Below are positions 1 to 10,793 of a stretch of DNA of 64,000 bases, in pieces (within the stretch, counting starts at the first letter, position 1; every line of letters begins with the position of its first letter). The DNA lies in the NCBI GenBank assembly GCA_945881985.1, contig CAMCVL010000009.1, forward strand, positions 1 to 64,000. Reading direction: 5' to 3'. The notes below the pieces were generated by a model. It made no database searches. It saw only the letters and a list, made by a program, of their open reading frames with translations, and was not told the origin of the DNA. The position numbers were made by a program, and so were the translations under genes. The stretch comes from Rickettsia typhi (GTDB taxonomy: Bacteria > Pseudomonadota > Alphaproteobacteria > Rickettsiales > Deianiraeaceae).

Positions 1-2357
1 GATGGCGTAAGGCTAATTTTATCCCCAGTGTTAAGCTTTGTTATTAAAGCATTACTTGCTCTGCCGCATTGCTTTATGTATAGGTCAAGAGTATTATTTG
101 TATAATCAATATCTGCAATTGTAATTGGCATTGGTTTAAACTGCCCAGAGTTTAAAACTTGTATTTTGCAAATATCAGCCGGCTTAACTTTGTAATAATT
201 AATGAAATTAGATTTTATTGTAAGCTTAACAAAGCCATCCTCCGCCTTAGATACTGATAAAACTTTTGATGAAAAATCCAGTGTATTATCAAAGCTCTTA
301 CTGCCAGAATCAAGCAAATAATGCAATATATCTATATAATTATTTTTTGCACTTGCAATTGCCTTAACTACCGAGCCTGAATACTCGGGGTTCATATCCC
401 CAATAATTTTGTAAGCAAGGCCGCAATCTTTATCAAGACTAATACTTTTTTGCTCCGTACCAAAGGCTGTAATTATGGTGCCAGCCTTAACCTGCGTGCC
501 GTTATTTAGCTCTAAGGACTCTAAAATACCATCCTTGTGATTTACCGATGTTACTGCCGTATTTTGATAAAACCTTACACCTTGTGCCATGCAATCCTCA
601 AGCTCCTCGTGATTTAGCCTGTAGGCTGGGCTGTCCTGAAGTCTTTTTTGATACAAAATGCTAACCTCAGGGTTTTGCACTCCCTTTGCTTTAAGCAGGG
701 CGAGTGCCTCACTTGCACAATCCGTAGCGGTAAGCCCCCCGCCAAGCACAAAAACGGGGTTTTTAAGATTAATAATATTCTCGTTATCAATGCTATGCTC
801 CGCAAATGAGTAGGAAGAATGCAAGCTCATTAAAAAGTTAGAGCTTGTAATAAATCCTTGTTTGATAGCATCAATACCACTAATCTTAGCAAGCTTAGGC
901 TCCCCGCTGCCAAGGGCTAAAATGGCATAATCAAAACCTTTTGCTGCAAAAAAATTAAGATTAAAATTACCATCAAGCCTAATGCCGCCATGAGCTTTAA
1001 AATTAGCCCTTCTAAAAAGGATAATCTTTGCAAGTTCTAAAAGATTTTTGTTCCACCTTGCGGTAATGCCATATTCCATTACGCCGCCAAAGGCACCAGA
1101 GGTTCTATTTTCAAGATTTTGCTGCAAGATGTTTTTGCAATCTTTTATAGGCTCAAAGTACTCTGGCTTTAGGGGGTTTAAAGCTAAACCATCAATAGCT
1201 AAAACATTTATCCCGTGCTTTGTTAGGTAATGTGCCGAGGCTATGCCAGCAGGCCCTAGGCCTGCAACTACAACATTTTTATAGTTAAATATTAAAGTCT
1301 TATTTGTGATAAGATTATAAGCCTCAGTTTCAAGCGGATTGTAAAGAGTCAATAAGTTATAAAGCTCAAAGCCGTAAGGCAAATATAGGCAGTCTTCAAC
1401 TATCTGGCTTTCAAGCGAGGGGATGTCAACAGGCGTAGTTTTTTGATAGATGCAAGCCTTGGAGCAGTCATTGCATATCCGCCTGCCTGTAAGTAGCACA
1501 AGGGGGTTGTCAAGCATTGCAATTACAAGAGCCGCAAGGTGATAGCCTTTGGATTTTGCAAAGTTCATCTCCGAGATTTTTTGGTCTAAGGGGCAACCCT
1601 GTTTTACCTCGTCAAAGCCCGTCCTGCAGTAATCTTTTTTTTGATTATGGCAGTAAATGCAGTAATGAGCCTGCCAAGATACTTCTGTTGAATTCGGTTT
1701 TTTGTCAAAAAAATTAAAGCCATTTCTATCTATGTGTTTTTTACTTGTAAGCAAATTGTTTTGAGTGTCTAAGTTAAAGTCAAAAAGCCGCATCCAGTCA
1801 ATCTTTTGCGGAATATTAAAAAGCGAGGAATCTTTATGCAAAGCCTTACCATCCTCACTTAAAAGCACAAAGGCTGCGTATTGCAAAAGCTTGTCGTAAA
1901 GCTCCTCGTTTTTTGTCTCGTTTTTTGCAGAGGCTATAATTAGCTCTGCAAAGCTTTTGTCAAAATGCTCGCCCGAGGCATAAAAACCCTGTTCTGTAAA
2001 ATATTGCTTTAATTTTAATACTTCATTAAGGTCAATTAAATCTAGGCTTGGATATTTTTTGCTTGCAACACGCATTACAACATATCGCTTAACAAAAATT
2101 ACATCCTTGCTAAGATTGTATTTGTTGTTAAGCAGTTCTAGGCTTTTATGCAAATCAAATTTGTCGCACAAAAAGGCTTCAAAAATTATTGCGGTTTTTA
2201 TTAGATATTCTGGGCTTAAAGGAGCCCCTTGCCGCCGTGCTTTTGCAAGCTCGCTAAAGGCATCTTTGTCGCCAGCCTCCAAAAACAACAAAAAATCACC
2301 ATCAAAAGCCTCGTAAGCCTGCTTTGCTGAGGTGTGGATGGAAAATTTTTGGCTCAT
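1..2357 (-). CDS. FAD/NAD(P)-dependent oxidoreductase with N-terminal Fe-S (glutamate synthase small-chain-like) region; partial, runs off the left edge
   Basis: Continuous minus-strand reading frame from ATG at 2357 (MSQKFSIHTSAKQAYEAF...), absent from the ORF track because it has no stop in the window. Contains CIYCHNQKKDYC...GCPLDQKISEMN...TGRRICNDCSKACIY and the FAD motif VVVAGLGPAGIASAHYL. Confidence 0.8.
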   Translation of the reverse strand, partial: MSQKFSIHTSAKQAYEAFDGDFLLFLEAGDKDAFSELAKARRQGAPLSPEYLIKTAIIFEAFLCDKFDLHKSLELLNNKYNLSKDVIFVKRYVVMRVASKKYPSLDLIDLNEVLKLKQYFTEQGFYASGEHFDKSFAELIIASAKNETKNEELYDKLLQYAAFVLLSEDGKALHKDSSLFNIPQKIDWMRLFDFNLDTQNNLLTSKKHIDRNGFNFFDKKPNSTEVSWQAHYCIYCHNQKKDYCRTGFDEVKQGCPLDQKISEMNFAKSKGYHLAALVIAMLDNPLVLLTGRRICNDCSKACIYQKTTPVDIPSLESQIVEDCLYLPYGFELYNLLTLYNPLETEAYNLITNKTLIFNYKNVVVAGLGPAGIASAHYLTKHGINVLAIDGLALNPLKPEYFEPIKDCKNILQQNLENRTSGAFGGVMEYGITARWNKNLLELAKIILFRRANFKAHGGIRLDGNFNLNFFAAKGFDYAILALGSGEPKLAKISGIDAIKQGFITSSNFLMSLHSSYSFAEHSIDNENIINLKNPVFVLGGGLTATDCASEALALLKAKGVQNPEVSILYQKRLQDSPAYRLNHEELEDCMAQGVRFYQNTAVTSVNHKDGILESLELNNGTQVKAGTIITAFGTEQKSISLDKDCGLAYKIIGDMNPEYSGSVVKAIASAKNNYIDILHYLLDSGSKSFDNTLDFSSKVLSVSKAEDGFVKLTIKSNFINYYKVKPADICKIQVLNSGQFKPMPITIADIDYTNNTLDLYIKQCGRASNALITKLNTGDKISLTP

Positions 2358-2419
2358 AATATTTTAAGTTATTTAGTTATCAAGCATTTTATCCAAATGG
2401 ATAAAATGGTCTAAAACTT

Positions 2420-4153
2420 CTAAACCCTATCAAAACTCTCCGTCTCGGCTTTGGCGCCGCCGTGGGTAACTGCCCCGTATCTGGCAGAGGATACAAGCTG
2501 TTTGTATTTATAAAGCACTCCACTTGTGTGCTTGTTTTGCCTTGGCTTAAAGGTGGCACGGCGTTTTGCAAGCTCTTCGTCGCTTAGTTTTACTTCAAGC
2601 TTTTTGTTTTTTGCATCAATTACAATTGTGTCGCCGGTTTGAATGAGCCCTATAACACCGCCCTCGTAAGCCTCAGGGGAGACATGACCTATGCACAGGC
2701 CCCTTGTGCCGCCGCTAAATCTGCCGTCCGTAATAAGGGCAACATCCTGCCCCGCACCCTGCCCCGATAGGGCGGCAGTTGTTGCAAGCATCTCCCTCAT
2801 GCCAGGGCCGCCCTTTGGCCCTTCGTATCTAATCACCAATACATCGCCAGTTTTGTATTTGCGGGCTTGCACAAAGGCAAAGCAATCCTCCTCGCAGTCA
2901 AAAACAACGGCAGGACCCTCGTGATATTCTTTTTTAGAGCCTGCAACCTTAATCACCGCCCCGTCCTCAGCCAAATTACCGCTGATTACAGATATGCCAC
3001 CTCTTGGCGATAGGGGGTTTGTGATTGGTCTTACAACATCCTGCCCTGTAGGTAGGGTTGTGGACTCAAGGTTTTCGGCAATGGTCTTGCCGGTAACTGT
3101 TATACAGTCGCCGTGTAAGTAACCACCTTTTAAAAGCTCTTTTAAAACAACACTAACCCCACCAACATTAAACATGTCAACCGCGTTGTATCTGCCCCCA
3201 GGGGTCATGTCGGCAATGTGGGGGGTGGTTTCAAATATTTTTGAAATTTCAAAGATGTCAAAATCAATGCCAGCCTCATTAGCTATTGCAGGCAGGTGCA
3301 GGCATGCGTTTGTGGAGGCTCCTGTTGCGGCAACAACCATTGCAGCATTTTCAAGCGATTTGCGGGTTACAATGTCCCTAGGCTTTAGCCCAATTTTTAT
3401 GAGGTTTGCAATTGCAAGCCCAGTCTCGTAGCATTTTTCATCTCTATATTCATAAAAAGACGAAGGTGCACCAGAGGAGGCATTAGGCATGGCAAGCCCT
3501 ATAGCCTCGCTAACGCATGCCATTGAGTTTGCGGTGAACTGCCCCCCGCATGAGCCCTCACCAGGGCAGGCGGTTTTTTCAATCTCCTCAAGCTCTTCGG
3601 CGCTTATCTTGCCTGCGTGATACATGCCAACGGCTTCAAAAACATCAACAATTGTTGTTGGCTTGCCCTTGTGACTACCGGGCAAAATTGAGCCCCCGTA
3701 TAAAAATATTGAAGGCACATTGAGCCTTACCATTGCCATCATCATACCAGGCAGGCTTTTGTCGCAGCCTGCAAGAGTAATCAGTGCATCGTAGCAATGC
3801 CCACGCATTGTAAGTTCCACCGAGTCCGCAATTACCTCGCGGGAGGCAAGAGAGCTCTTCATGCCCTCGTGTCCATTTGCTATTCCATCGGTGACTGTAA
3901 TAGTTGTGAACTCCCTTGGGGTACAACCAGAGGCAAAAACCCCCTTTTTAACAATCTGTGCTTGGCGGGAGAGTCCAATATTGCAGGGTGCGGTTTCGTT
4001 CCACGCCGAGCAAACCCCAACAAAAGGCTGATAGATTTGCTCTTTTGTCATGTTCATGGCGTAATACATGGCTCTGTGCGGGGCACTTTTTGCACCTTCC
4101 TTTACATATCTTGATGGTAGTTTTTTGGAATATTCTGGGTCAAATGTCCTCAT
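2420..4153 (-). CDS. ilvD: dihydroxy-acid dehydratase
   Basis: 577 aa; [50 protein letters not shown] motifs of the IlvD/Edd family. Confidence 0.96.
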   Translation of the reverse strand: MRTFDPEYSKKLPSRYVKEGAKSAPHRAMYYAMNMTKEQIYQPFVGVCSAWNETAPCNIGLSRQAQIVKKGVFASGCTPREFTTITVTDGIANGHEGMKSSLASREVIADSVELTMRGHCYDALITLAGCDKSLPGMMMAMVRLNVPSIFLYGGSILPGSHKGKPTTIVDVFEAVGMYHAGKISAEELEEIEKTACPGEGSCGGQFTANSMACVSEAIGLAMPNASSGAPSSFYEYRDEKCYETGLAIANLIKIGLKPRDIVTRKSLENAAMVVAATGASTNACLHLPAIANEAGIDFDIFEISKIFETTPHIADMTPGGRYNAVDMFNVGGVSVVLKELLKGGYLHGDCITVTGKTIAENLESTTLPTGQDVVRPITNPLSPRGGISVISGNLAEDGAVIKVAGSKKEYHEGPAVVFDCEEDCFAFVQARKYKTGDVLVIRYEGPKGGPGMREMLATTAALSGQGAGQDVALITDGRFSGGTRGLCIGHVSPEAYEGGVIGLIQTGDTIVIDAKNKKLEVKLSDEELAKRRATFKPRQNKHTSGVLYKYKQLVSSARYGAVTHGGAKAETESFDRV

Positions 4154-4257
4154 ATTTATTAAGCATTAATTTCATAAAACACTAATCAATTCTAAAGCAC
4201 TAACTAAAAATATCAAGTGTTTTAAGATTTTATATCTCGTATCCTTTTAACAAAACC

Positions 4258-4545
4258 CCGCCCACAGGGTAAAGCCTAGCTTTCCTCCCCTGCTAGGGGA
4301 GGTTTTATTTGCACTATAACCCCTCCCCTTTTAAGGAGAGCCTCAGATAACTCCTCCCCTTTAAGGGTCGTACGCAAACATCTCCTCCCCTTTAAGGGGA
4401 GGTTGGGTGGGGTATTTACATTCCAAGCTAAAACTAAACAATCCACCTGTTAAAATAACAACCCCACCTGCTAGGCTAAAGCCTAGCTTTCCTCCCCTGC
4501 TAGGGGAGGTTTGATTTGAAAAAAGGGGAGGTTGGGTGGGGTATT
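4258..4545. repeat. intergenic repeat made of stem-loop units (cctcccctttaaggggagg / cctcccctgctaggggagg)
   Basis: Units 'ctcctcccctttaaggggaggttgggtggggta' and 'aacaaccccacctgctagNctaaagcctag...cctcccctgctaggggaggtttNattt' recur here and at 9122-9345. Confidence 0.8.
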
Positions 4546-4554
4546 AATTAAAAT

Positions 4555-6390
4555 CTACCTCCTGCCTATCGAGAGGTCGCCAATAGATTCAGCATCAAAA
4601 TCCTTTTTATTATTTGTTTTAAAATCATTTAAAATATCGTCTAAGCTATATCCTGTTTTTACAAGTTTTTCCAGTTCTGTTTTTATTTTTTTAGGATTGT
4701 AAATATCGCTTTCCTCTAACTGTGTTTCGCGTTCTTTACGCTCAGCCTCAGTCTCCCCTTCAATTTTTATTTTTTCATCCAAGGTTACCTCAATACCTTC
4801 ATCATTTTGAGTGATGTTATAGCCGCAAACACTGTTTAAAGTTACGACATTGTTAACATCTTCCTTTTTAAAAACCTGAACGCTGTATCTATATTCGCTC
4901 TCTTTTTTAACCTCGGTTTTATGATTGCTACCAAAAAGGTTTGTAAACAAGCTTTTAACACTGTCTAAAATTGTTGTAGTTTTTTCACTATCGTTATTTT
5001 TACTCTTGTATTCAGACGAAGGTGCTGTTTCTTGTGTAAAAAGACTGTTAAGACGGTTTGAATTCGCCTCTCGTTCTTCAAGATTGATGTCTTTAAGACT
5101 GAGCCTTGACTCCAAATTAGGTTCCTTCTTATTAGGTTCCTTCTTCGTTTTTGTTGCATCTGGCTTGCTGTTTGTTTTGTCGCCTAAAAATTTCTCTTGT
5201 GTTTTTACCGCACTTTGATTAGGCTGCAATGGTTGATTATTAGCCTTGTGCGTTTTAGTTTGCTGAGCTTTTTTAATTTCTAGATTTGCCTCAATTTTTA
5301 GATGTAGATCAAACAAAGTAAGCATGTCATCTGGTGTTAGGTCTCTTGTAGTGCGTTTTATGTCTATTTTTCGGTTTATTTCTTCCAGTGCTGCCAGTGC
5401 TGCAGTGTCTATATTTGCATCTTTGGCTTTGTTTATCAAGCCTTTAACAAGTATTTTGTTAGATAAGTTTTGTACCATTCCATAACCTGCGACTCTTTTT
5501 GCATAATCTTTTTCATAGTTTTTATTTTTAGACTTGGGAATTACTATCCCATCTTTATCTAATCCAGCTCTTACTTTTCTATTTACATCACTTATCCATT
5601 GTTCATTTAAATTTGTAATTTCACTAGCGTTAACCTCGTTTAAAAAGCACATTTGGTTTATGTTTGCAACTAAGGAGCACGAGTGTCCGTCTTTCTGTGC
5701 GTAGCCAGTAATTTTTTTGCCATTTGGTAATGTTACAGCATTTGCATCTTGCCATGTATTAATGATATGTATTTTTTCGCCATCATACATGTATGTTTGC
5801 CAGTGAGAGCCGGAATTGTATTTTTTAGCATCTCCATTGCTATACACGCCAAAAATTGGCTTGCCACCATTAGCTTTAAATTGCCCCTGTAAGGATGCGA
5901 GAAATTGTTGATGGTTTTGACCTCTCTCTGTATATACTTCAAATGTTTGAAGTGGGTGAAAAAAATCACCATGAAAAAGGTCGGTCAAATTATTATCTGC
6001 CCTATCTTTATAATAAATAGGTAGAAGCTCTTTTAAAAATTCTGTATATTTTGGATTTTTTAAAAATTCTTCTCTTGTGTAGCATTTATTGTTTAGTTCT
6101 TCAATTTTCCGTTGTAAATTATCTAATTTTTGTTTATCTATGATTTTTTCTAATCCATGCAAAAAATCTAAATTTATGGAATAAAGATTAACTGCATAAG
6201 GTTTTATTTTTTTAGCTTCAAACAAAGATTTGTATTTTGCAAAGGATGTCTGAGTTTCACTGTTTGCTGCACCACTTAAAACTGCCTCTTGCAATTCGTA
6301 GTAAGGATGCTGTCTAAAAATTCCATAGTTAGCGGAACCTTCGTTTGAGCCGTAGCTAGCTCTTGCATCAAGATACATCATAGGGTACAA
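4555..6390 (-). CDS. hypothetical protein with putative CE-clan (Ulp1/YopJ-like) cysteine protease domain
   Basis: 611 aa; GSHWQTYMYDGEKIHIINTWQDAN...YAQKDGHSCSLVANI gives an H / D / Q-x5-C arrangement; the C-terminal half is Lys/Glu/Asn-rich and low complexity. Confidence 0.5.
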   Translation of the reverse strand: MYPMMYLDARASYGSNEGSANYGIFRQHPYYELQEAVLSGAANSETQTSFAKYKSLFEAKKIKPYAVNLYSINLDFLHGLEKIIDKQKLDNLQRKIEELNNKCYTREEFLKNPKYTEFLKELLPIYYKDRADNNLTDLFHGDFFHPLQTFEVYTERGQNHQQFLASLQGQFKANGGKPIFGVYSNGDAKKYNSGSHWQTYMYDGEKIHIINTWQDANAVTLPNGKKITGYAQKDGHSCSLVANINQMCFLNEVNASEITNLNEQWISDVNRKVRAGLDKDGIVIPKSKNKNYEKDYAKRVAGYGMVQNLSNKILVKGLINKAKDANIDTAALAALEEINRKIDIKRTTRDLTPDDMLTLFDLHLKIEANLEIKKAQQTKTHKANNQPLQPNQSAVKTQEKFLGDKTNSKPDATKTKKEPNKKEPNLESRLSLKDINLEEREANSNRLNSLFTQETAPSSEYKSKNNDSEKTTTILDSVKSLFTNLFGSNHKTEVKKESEYRYSVQVFKKEDVNNVVTLNSVCGYNITQNDEGIEVTLDEKIKIEGETEAERKERETQLEESDIYNPKKIKTELEKLVKTGYSLDDILNDFKTNNKKDFDAESIGDLSIGRR

Positions 6391-6522
6391 AGCAAAAATA
6401 CTTATATTTTATAAAAAAATTAAAGCATTAAACTTATTATGTCAAGCCTTTTGTATTTTTGTTTGACATTTTTAAAAAAAGCTATAGTTTTTTATTGAAC
6501 AAAAATTATATTATTTAATTTT

Positions 6523-7863
6523 ATGGCTAGCAAATACGACAATTACAAGAATAGTGTTTTGATTATTAATGCGAGGGTTTTTTGCCCAGCCTCCGGCACG
6601 GACATAGTAAATGGCTTTGTTGCAGTGCAAAATGGATTAATTGAGGCTTTTGGCGATATGGCAAGCCTTGATAAATTAGTGCCAAATAAGCAGGTATATA
6701 CAAATATTGTAGATGCAAAATCTAGGCTGTTGACTGCTGGGTTTTTGGATATTCAGGTGCACTTTAGGGACCCAGGACAAACGCATAAAGAGGACCTAGT
6801 TAGCGGCTCTAAGGCTGCGGTTTTTGGCGGGGTTACAACCGTTGTGTGTCAGCCAAACACTGCCCCAACTCTTGATAGCATCATGGCTTTGGACTATTTA
6901 AAATACAAGGCTTTGGCAACAAGCTTTTGCGATATTAAAACCTACGCAAGTGTAACAAAAGGGCTTGCCGGCACCGAGCTTTGCGATTTGCAAACCCTTG
7001 CGGCTCACGACATTGTTGTTGGTTTTACGGACGACGGCTTGCCTGTTAACAATCCGCACTTTATGCGTGTTGCATTTGAGTTTTCGGACAAGTTTAACTT
7101 TATTGTGGCGCAGCACGCTGAGGATCATTATCTATCCAACAAGGGCTGCATAAATGAGGGTTTTGTTAGTGCGGAGCTTGGGGTAAGGGGCATTCCTAAT
7201 ATATCGGAGTCCTCAATTGTTGCAAGGGATATTGAGATTTTGCGTTATACAGGCGGGCATTATCATGTTTTACATGTATCTTGCAAGGAGACGATTGAGC
7301 TTGTAAAGGCTGCAAAAAAAGATGGCTTAAACATAACCTGCGAGGTTAGCCCGCATCATCTTGCTTTAAACGATGAGGCGGTTAAAAAATACGGGACAAA
7401 TGCAAAAATGAACCCTCCGCTGCGTAGCGAGGCTGACAGACTTGCTCTTGTAAAAGCAATGCAGGATGGCTATATTGATGCAATAGCTACAGACCACGCC
7501 CCTCACGACATAACGCTAAAAAACAAGGATATTGAATCTGCAGCTTTTGGCATTATAGGGCTTGAAACCATGCTACCAATCACCCTATCCTTTGTTCATG
7601 ACGGCACAATTAGCCTTGCAGCGGCAATTGAGCTTTTAACCTCAAAGCCTGCAAAGGTTATAAACCTTGAGGACAGGGGCACCATTACAAAGGGCAAAAG
7701 GGCAGATTTGACAATTACTGATATAAATGAGGAGTGGGTCTTTGATGCCTCACAGGTTAGGTCAAAGTGCAAAAACTCACCGTTTTTAAATAATAAATAC
7801 AAGGGCAAGGTTAAGGCAAGCTTTGTGCTTGGTAATCTTGCTTTTATGGATGACAATTTTTAA
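6523..7863 (+). CDS. pyrC: dihydroorotase
   Basis: 446 aa; GFLDIQVHFRDPGQTHKEDLVSGSKAAVFGGVTTVVCQPNT and EVSPHHLALND, ATDHAPHD motifs. Confidence 0.92.
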   Translation: MASKYDNYKNSVLIINARVFCPASGTDIVNGFVAVQNGLIEAFGDMASLDKLVPNKQVYTNIVDAKSRLLTAGFLDIQVHFRDPGQTHKEDLVSGSKAAVFGGVTTVVCQPNTAPTLDSIMALDYLKYKALATSFCDIKTYASVTKGLAGTELCDLQTLAAHDIVVGFTDDGLPVNNPHFMRVAFEFSDKFNFIVAQHAEDHYLSNKGCINEGFVSAELGVRGIPNISESSIVARDIEILRYTGGHYHVLHVSCKETIELVKAAKKDGLNITCEVSPHHLALNDEAVKKYGTNAKMNPPLRSEADRLALVKAMQDGYIDAIATDHAPHDITLKNKDIESAAFGIIGLETMLPITLSFVHDGTISLAAAIELLTSKPAKVINLEDRGTITKGKRADLTITDINEEWVFDASQVRSKCKNSPFLNNKYKGKVKASFVLGNLAFMDDNF

Positions 7864-7889
7864 ATCTGGTGTTTTTAAGGTTTTTATCA

Positions 7890-8519
7890 ATGCAAAATCA
7901 ATATCTTTTAACTTCATTTTTTGCTCTTGCGGGCTATGTGCTTAGCTCGGTGCCGTTTTCGCTAATCTTGCCTCTGTGGATAAAAAAAGTAGATGTTAGA
8001 CTGCACGGCTCTGGCAACACTGGGGCAACAAATGTGTATCGCACCTGCGGAATGACCCTTGCATTACCATGTTTTTTGCTGGACGGACTCAAGGGTTTTG
8101 CCGTAGTTTTTGCTGCAAAGCTTGCCGGTATAACTGGCATTGCCCACCTTGCTTTAATAGCTGCCTTTTGCATCTTGGGGCATGTGTACTCTGTTTTTTT
8201 AAAGTTTAAGGGCGGTAAGGGCGTTGCAACCTCTTTGTTTGTTATCTTGGCCCTTGACCCATTTGGAGCACTTTGCTTTGCCTTAGCTTGGCTTAGTATA
8301 TTTGCCATTAGCCGCATATCATCTTTATCGGCTCTTGGCGGATTTTTTGCTCTCTTTATTTACGCCTCCACAAGTCTTTTAATCCATCACTTTACCCATC
8401 ATTGCCTTGTTTTGTTTGTTTTTTATACCCTGCTAAGCGGATTTATATTTTACACTCACCGCAGTAATATAAAAAAACTTTTGCAAAGCAAAGAGAGTGG
8501 CTTTAAGTCAAAAAAATAA
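7890..8519 (+). CDS. plsY: glycerol-3-phosphate acyltransferase PlsY (ORF track start 7869; Met at 7890 preferred)
   Basis: SGNTGATNVYR, LDGLKGF, FLKFKGGKGVATS motifs and a hydrophobic multi-pass profile. Confidence 0.9.
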   Translation: MQNQYLLTSFFALAGYVLSSVPFSLILPLWIKKVDVRLHGSGNTGATNVYRTCGMTLALPCFLLDGLKGFAVVFAAKLAGITGIAHLALIAAFCILGHVYSVFLKFKGGKGVATSLFVILALDPFGALCFALAWLSIFAISRISSLSALGGFFALFIYASTSLLIHHFTHHCLVLFVFYTLLSGFIFYTHRSNIKKLLQSKESGFKSKK

Positions 8520-8534
8520 TTCATCTAATTAACA

Positions 8535-9119
8535 ATGAAGACAATACTAATGATAGACAACTACGACAGCTTTACCTACAATGTAATCCATCTTATACAC
8601 AAGGTTACCGCCTCGCGGTATAATCTTGTTGTTAAAAAAAATGATGAAATAACAATAGAGCAAATCAAAGAGCTTAATCCTTTTTGTATCTTCATATCCC
8701 CCGGCCCTTGCTCGCCAAACGAGGCTGGCATTTGTCTTGAAGCAATATCTGCCTTTTACAAAACCGTGCCAATTATGGGCGTTTGTCTTGGGCATCAGGC
8801 AATTTGCCAGTTTTTTGGTGGGGTTATTGGTAAAACAGAGCCCTTTCACGGCCGCGAAAGCTTGGTAAATCACAACAACGACCCCCTGTTTGACGGCGTG
8901 CCTAGCCCATTTAGTGTTGTTAGATACCACTCGCTTTGCCTAAAGGGTGCAGTGCCAAGCGACATAGAGGTTATTGCAACCTCGCAGGAGGATAATGTTG
9001 TTATGGCGGCAAGGCATAAGATGTATCCAATTTACGGCGTGCAGTTTCACCCTGAGAGCATCCTATCTACCTTTGGTGATGTAATACTTAAAAACTTTTT
9101 TAAGATAGTGGAAGGGTAG
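8535..9119 (+). CDS. aminodeoxychorismate/anthranilate synthase component II (glutamine amidotransferase)
   Basis: DNYDSFTYN, ISPGPCSP, GVCLGHQAI, YGVQFHPES motifs; pabA versus trpG not resolved. Confidence 0.9.
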   Translation: MKTILMIDNYDSFTYNVIHLIHKVTASRYNLVVKKNDEITIEQIKELNPFCIFISPGPCSPNEAGICLEAISAFYKTVPIMGVCLGHQAICQFFGGVIGKTEPFHGRESLVNHNNDPLFDGVPSPFSVVRYHSLCLKGAVPSDIEVIATSQEDNVVMAARHKMYPIYGVQFHPESILSTFGDVILKNFFKIVEG

Positions 9120-9121
9120 TG

Positions 9122-9345
9122 GCTTGCGACCCACAGATAGCCCCTCCCCTTTAAGGGCGTCACATAGACATCTCCTCCCCTTTAAGGGGAGGCTGGGTGG
9201 GGTAATTTAATACCAATTAGCATAATAACAACCCATCTGCTAAAATAACAACCCCACCTGCTAGTCTAAAGCCTAGCCTCCTCCCCTGCTAGGGGAGGTT
9301 TTATTTGCACTACAACTCCTCCCCTTTAAGGGTGCATACAAACAA
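9122..9345. repeat. second copy of the stem-loop intergenic repeat
   Basis: Shares the 'acatctcctcccctttaaggggagg' and 'aacaaccccacctgctagtctaaagcctag' units with 4258-4545. Confidence 0.8.
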
Positions 9346-9402
9346 CTATAAGCTTCAAGAGATGAGTATTTAGTTATGAAATAAAAAGAAAATGAAAATG
9401 GC

Positions 9403-9942
9403 TTAAACGATTTTTTCCCAAGTTTTAAGGGCGTTTGTATTATCCCAGATGTTGTAGGTAATTTGTTTTGCTTTTAAAGCCTCAATAAAATCTGCAATGT
9501 GTTGAAATTTTTCCATAACCGCAGCATCGTCGCAAAAAATAATGCAAATTGTTTTAAGATTGCCCACATCAATACCCTCGCTTGTGTTAACAAAGTTCTT
9601 TAAGGATGCGGTAAGATGCAAATGCTCCTCACTGTCACACTTGGCATTTATTGGCACAAGGACAACCTCCTGCTTATTGTAGTGCATAATCTGGCTTGAC
9701 AGGCAGTTTAAAGATTGCTGGCTGTCGTTGTTATACATTAAAGCCTCTGCACAATTTGCCTGCAAATGAGGAATAAACTTTGGTGATGAGTATGTCCAAA
9801 GGTAGCGGTCAAGCTCGTCAATATAGTTTTGACTTAGCGTAAAGACAAAAAAACTTGAATTGGCAGAGTAAAGTTTATCACACAAAGACACAAAGGTTTG
9901 GTCTACGCTATCTTGGCTTGTTTTGTAAAACTTTACTTGCAC
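9403..9942 (-). CDS. holC: DNA polymerase III chi subunit-like protein
   Basis: YIDELDRYLWTYSSPKFIPHLQ resembles the chi-subunit LDrlLWtf...fiPH signature. Confidence 0.65.
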   Translation of the reverse strand: MQVKFYKTSQDSVDQTFVSLCDKLYSANSSFFVFTLSQNYIDELDRYLWTYSSPKFIPHLQANCAEALMYNNDSQQSLNCLSSQIMHYNKQEVVLVPINAKCDSEEHLHLTASLKNFVNTSEGIDVGNLKTICIIFCDDAAVMEKFQHIADFIEALKAKQITYNIWDNTNALKTWEKIV

Positions 9943-9963
9943 CAGTTCTGTAAAAAACTATAA

Positions 9964-10350
9964 TTAAGCATTATTATCTTCATCCGCTTTTTTTCTGTCA
10001 TTTACATCGGTTAGGCTATCCTCAGCAAGTTTTAGCATTTTTTGCAATTCCTGAGGATCTTGTTTTTGAAAGATGTCGGACATGTTTTCAACAATTGCCA
10101 TTGCAGCATTGTCCTGTGCCTTTTTAATTGCGGCTATCACTAGGTCGCTTAAAGTTTTAACATCCTCAGCCGTTTTTAATTCATCTGGCTCAATGTTGAT
10201 ATCTAAAGATACAATATCACCCTTGCCATTAACAGCCGCCTTTACAACCCCGCCACCTGATGTTGCGTAGTTAAGCTTTTCGTTGATTTTTGCCTGCACC
10301 GCTTGCATGCTGCTTTCAAAACCTTGTAGCAACTCCTGAAATTTATCCAT
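9964..10350 (-). CDS. YbaB/EbfC family nucleoid-associated protein (Met at 10350 preferred over 10395)
   Basis: MDKFQELLQGFESSMQAVQAKINE...GGGVVKAAVNGKGDIVSLDI; family-typical small protein. Confidence 0.8.
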   Translation of the reverse strand: MDKFQELLQGFESSMQAVQAKINEKLNYATSGGGVVKAAVNGKGDIVSLDINIEPDELKTAEDVKTLSDLVIAAIKKAQDNAAMAIVENMSDIFQKQDPQELQKMLKLAEDSLTDVNDRKKADEDNNA

Positions 10351-10505
10351 AAAAAACAAGTTAAATAAAAAAATTAAAAATGTTTCGTAAATCAAACTAA
10401 ATTGACTTACAACAAAGAAGTATAAAAATTCTACACTTTTTTTACCTCTCTGTCAAGAGTAATAATTAAGTTTTTTGTTTTGCAAATTTAAAACCTTAAT
10501 AAAAA

Positions 10506-10793
10506 TTATTTTTGAGTAATAATTGGCTCGTTTTTTGCAGCAGGCTCCGCTGCGTCAGCTTTAGCAACGGCATTGCCAACTTCACCCGCTGGGTCTGAGG
10601 CTGTGTTTGTACTAACGCTAACCTTCTCCTGAGCCTTTTTGGCGGACAAATCTCCTTTTTCAACCTTGTCCGCAAATTCACTTTGCGAGGCTGCAAACCA
10701 TCGTATAGCGCCAACAATTTCATCTTTAAATTGTATGCCAAAAAATAAACCAATTATCAAAAACACGATGTTTGTAAAGCCTTTCATAGACAT
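10506..10793 (-). CDS. hypothetical small membrane-anchored protein
   Basis: 95 aa with N-terminal hydrophobic segment (FTNIVFLIIGLFFGIQF). Confidence 0.5.
   Translation of the reverse strand: MSMKGFTNIVFLIIGLFFGIQFKDEIVGAIRWFAASQSEFADKVEKGDLSAKKAQEKVSVSTNTASDPAGEVGNAVAKADAAEPAAKNEPIITQK

Noticed and set aside
3797-4114. 105-aa plus-strand ORF
   Set aside because: Antisense to ilvD, which is unambiguous.
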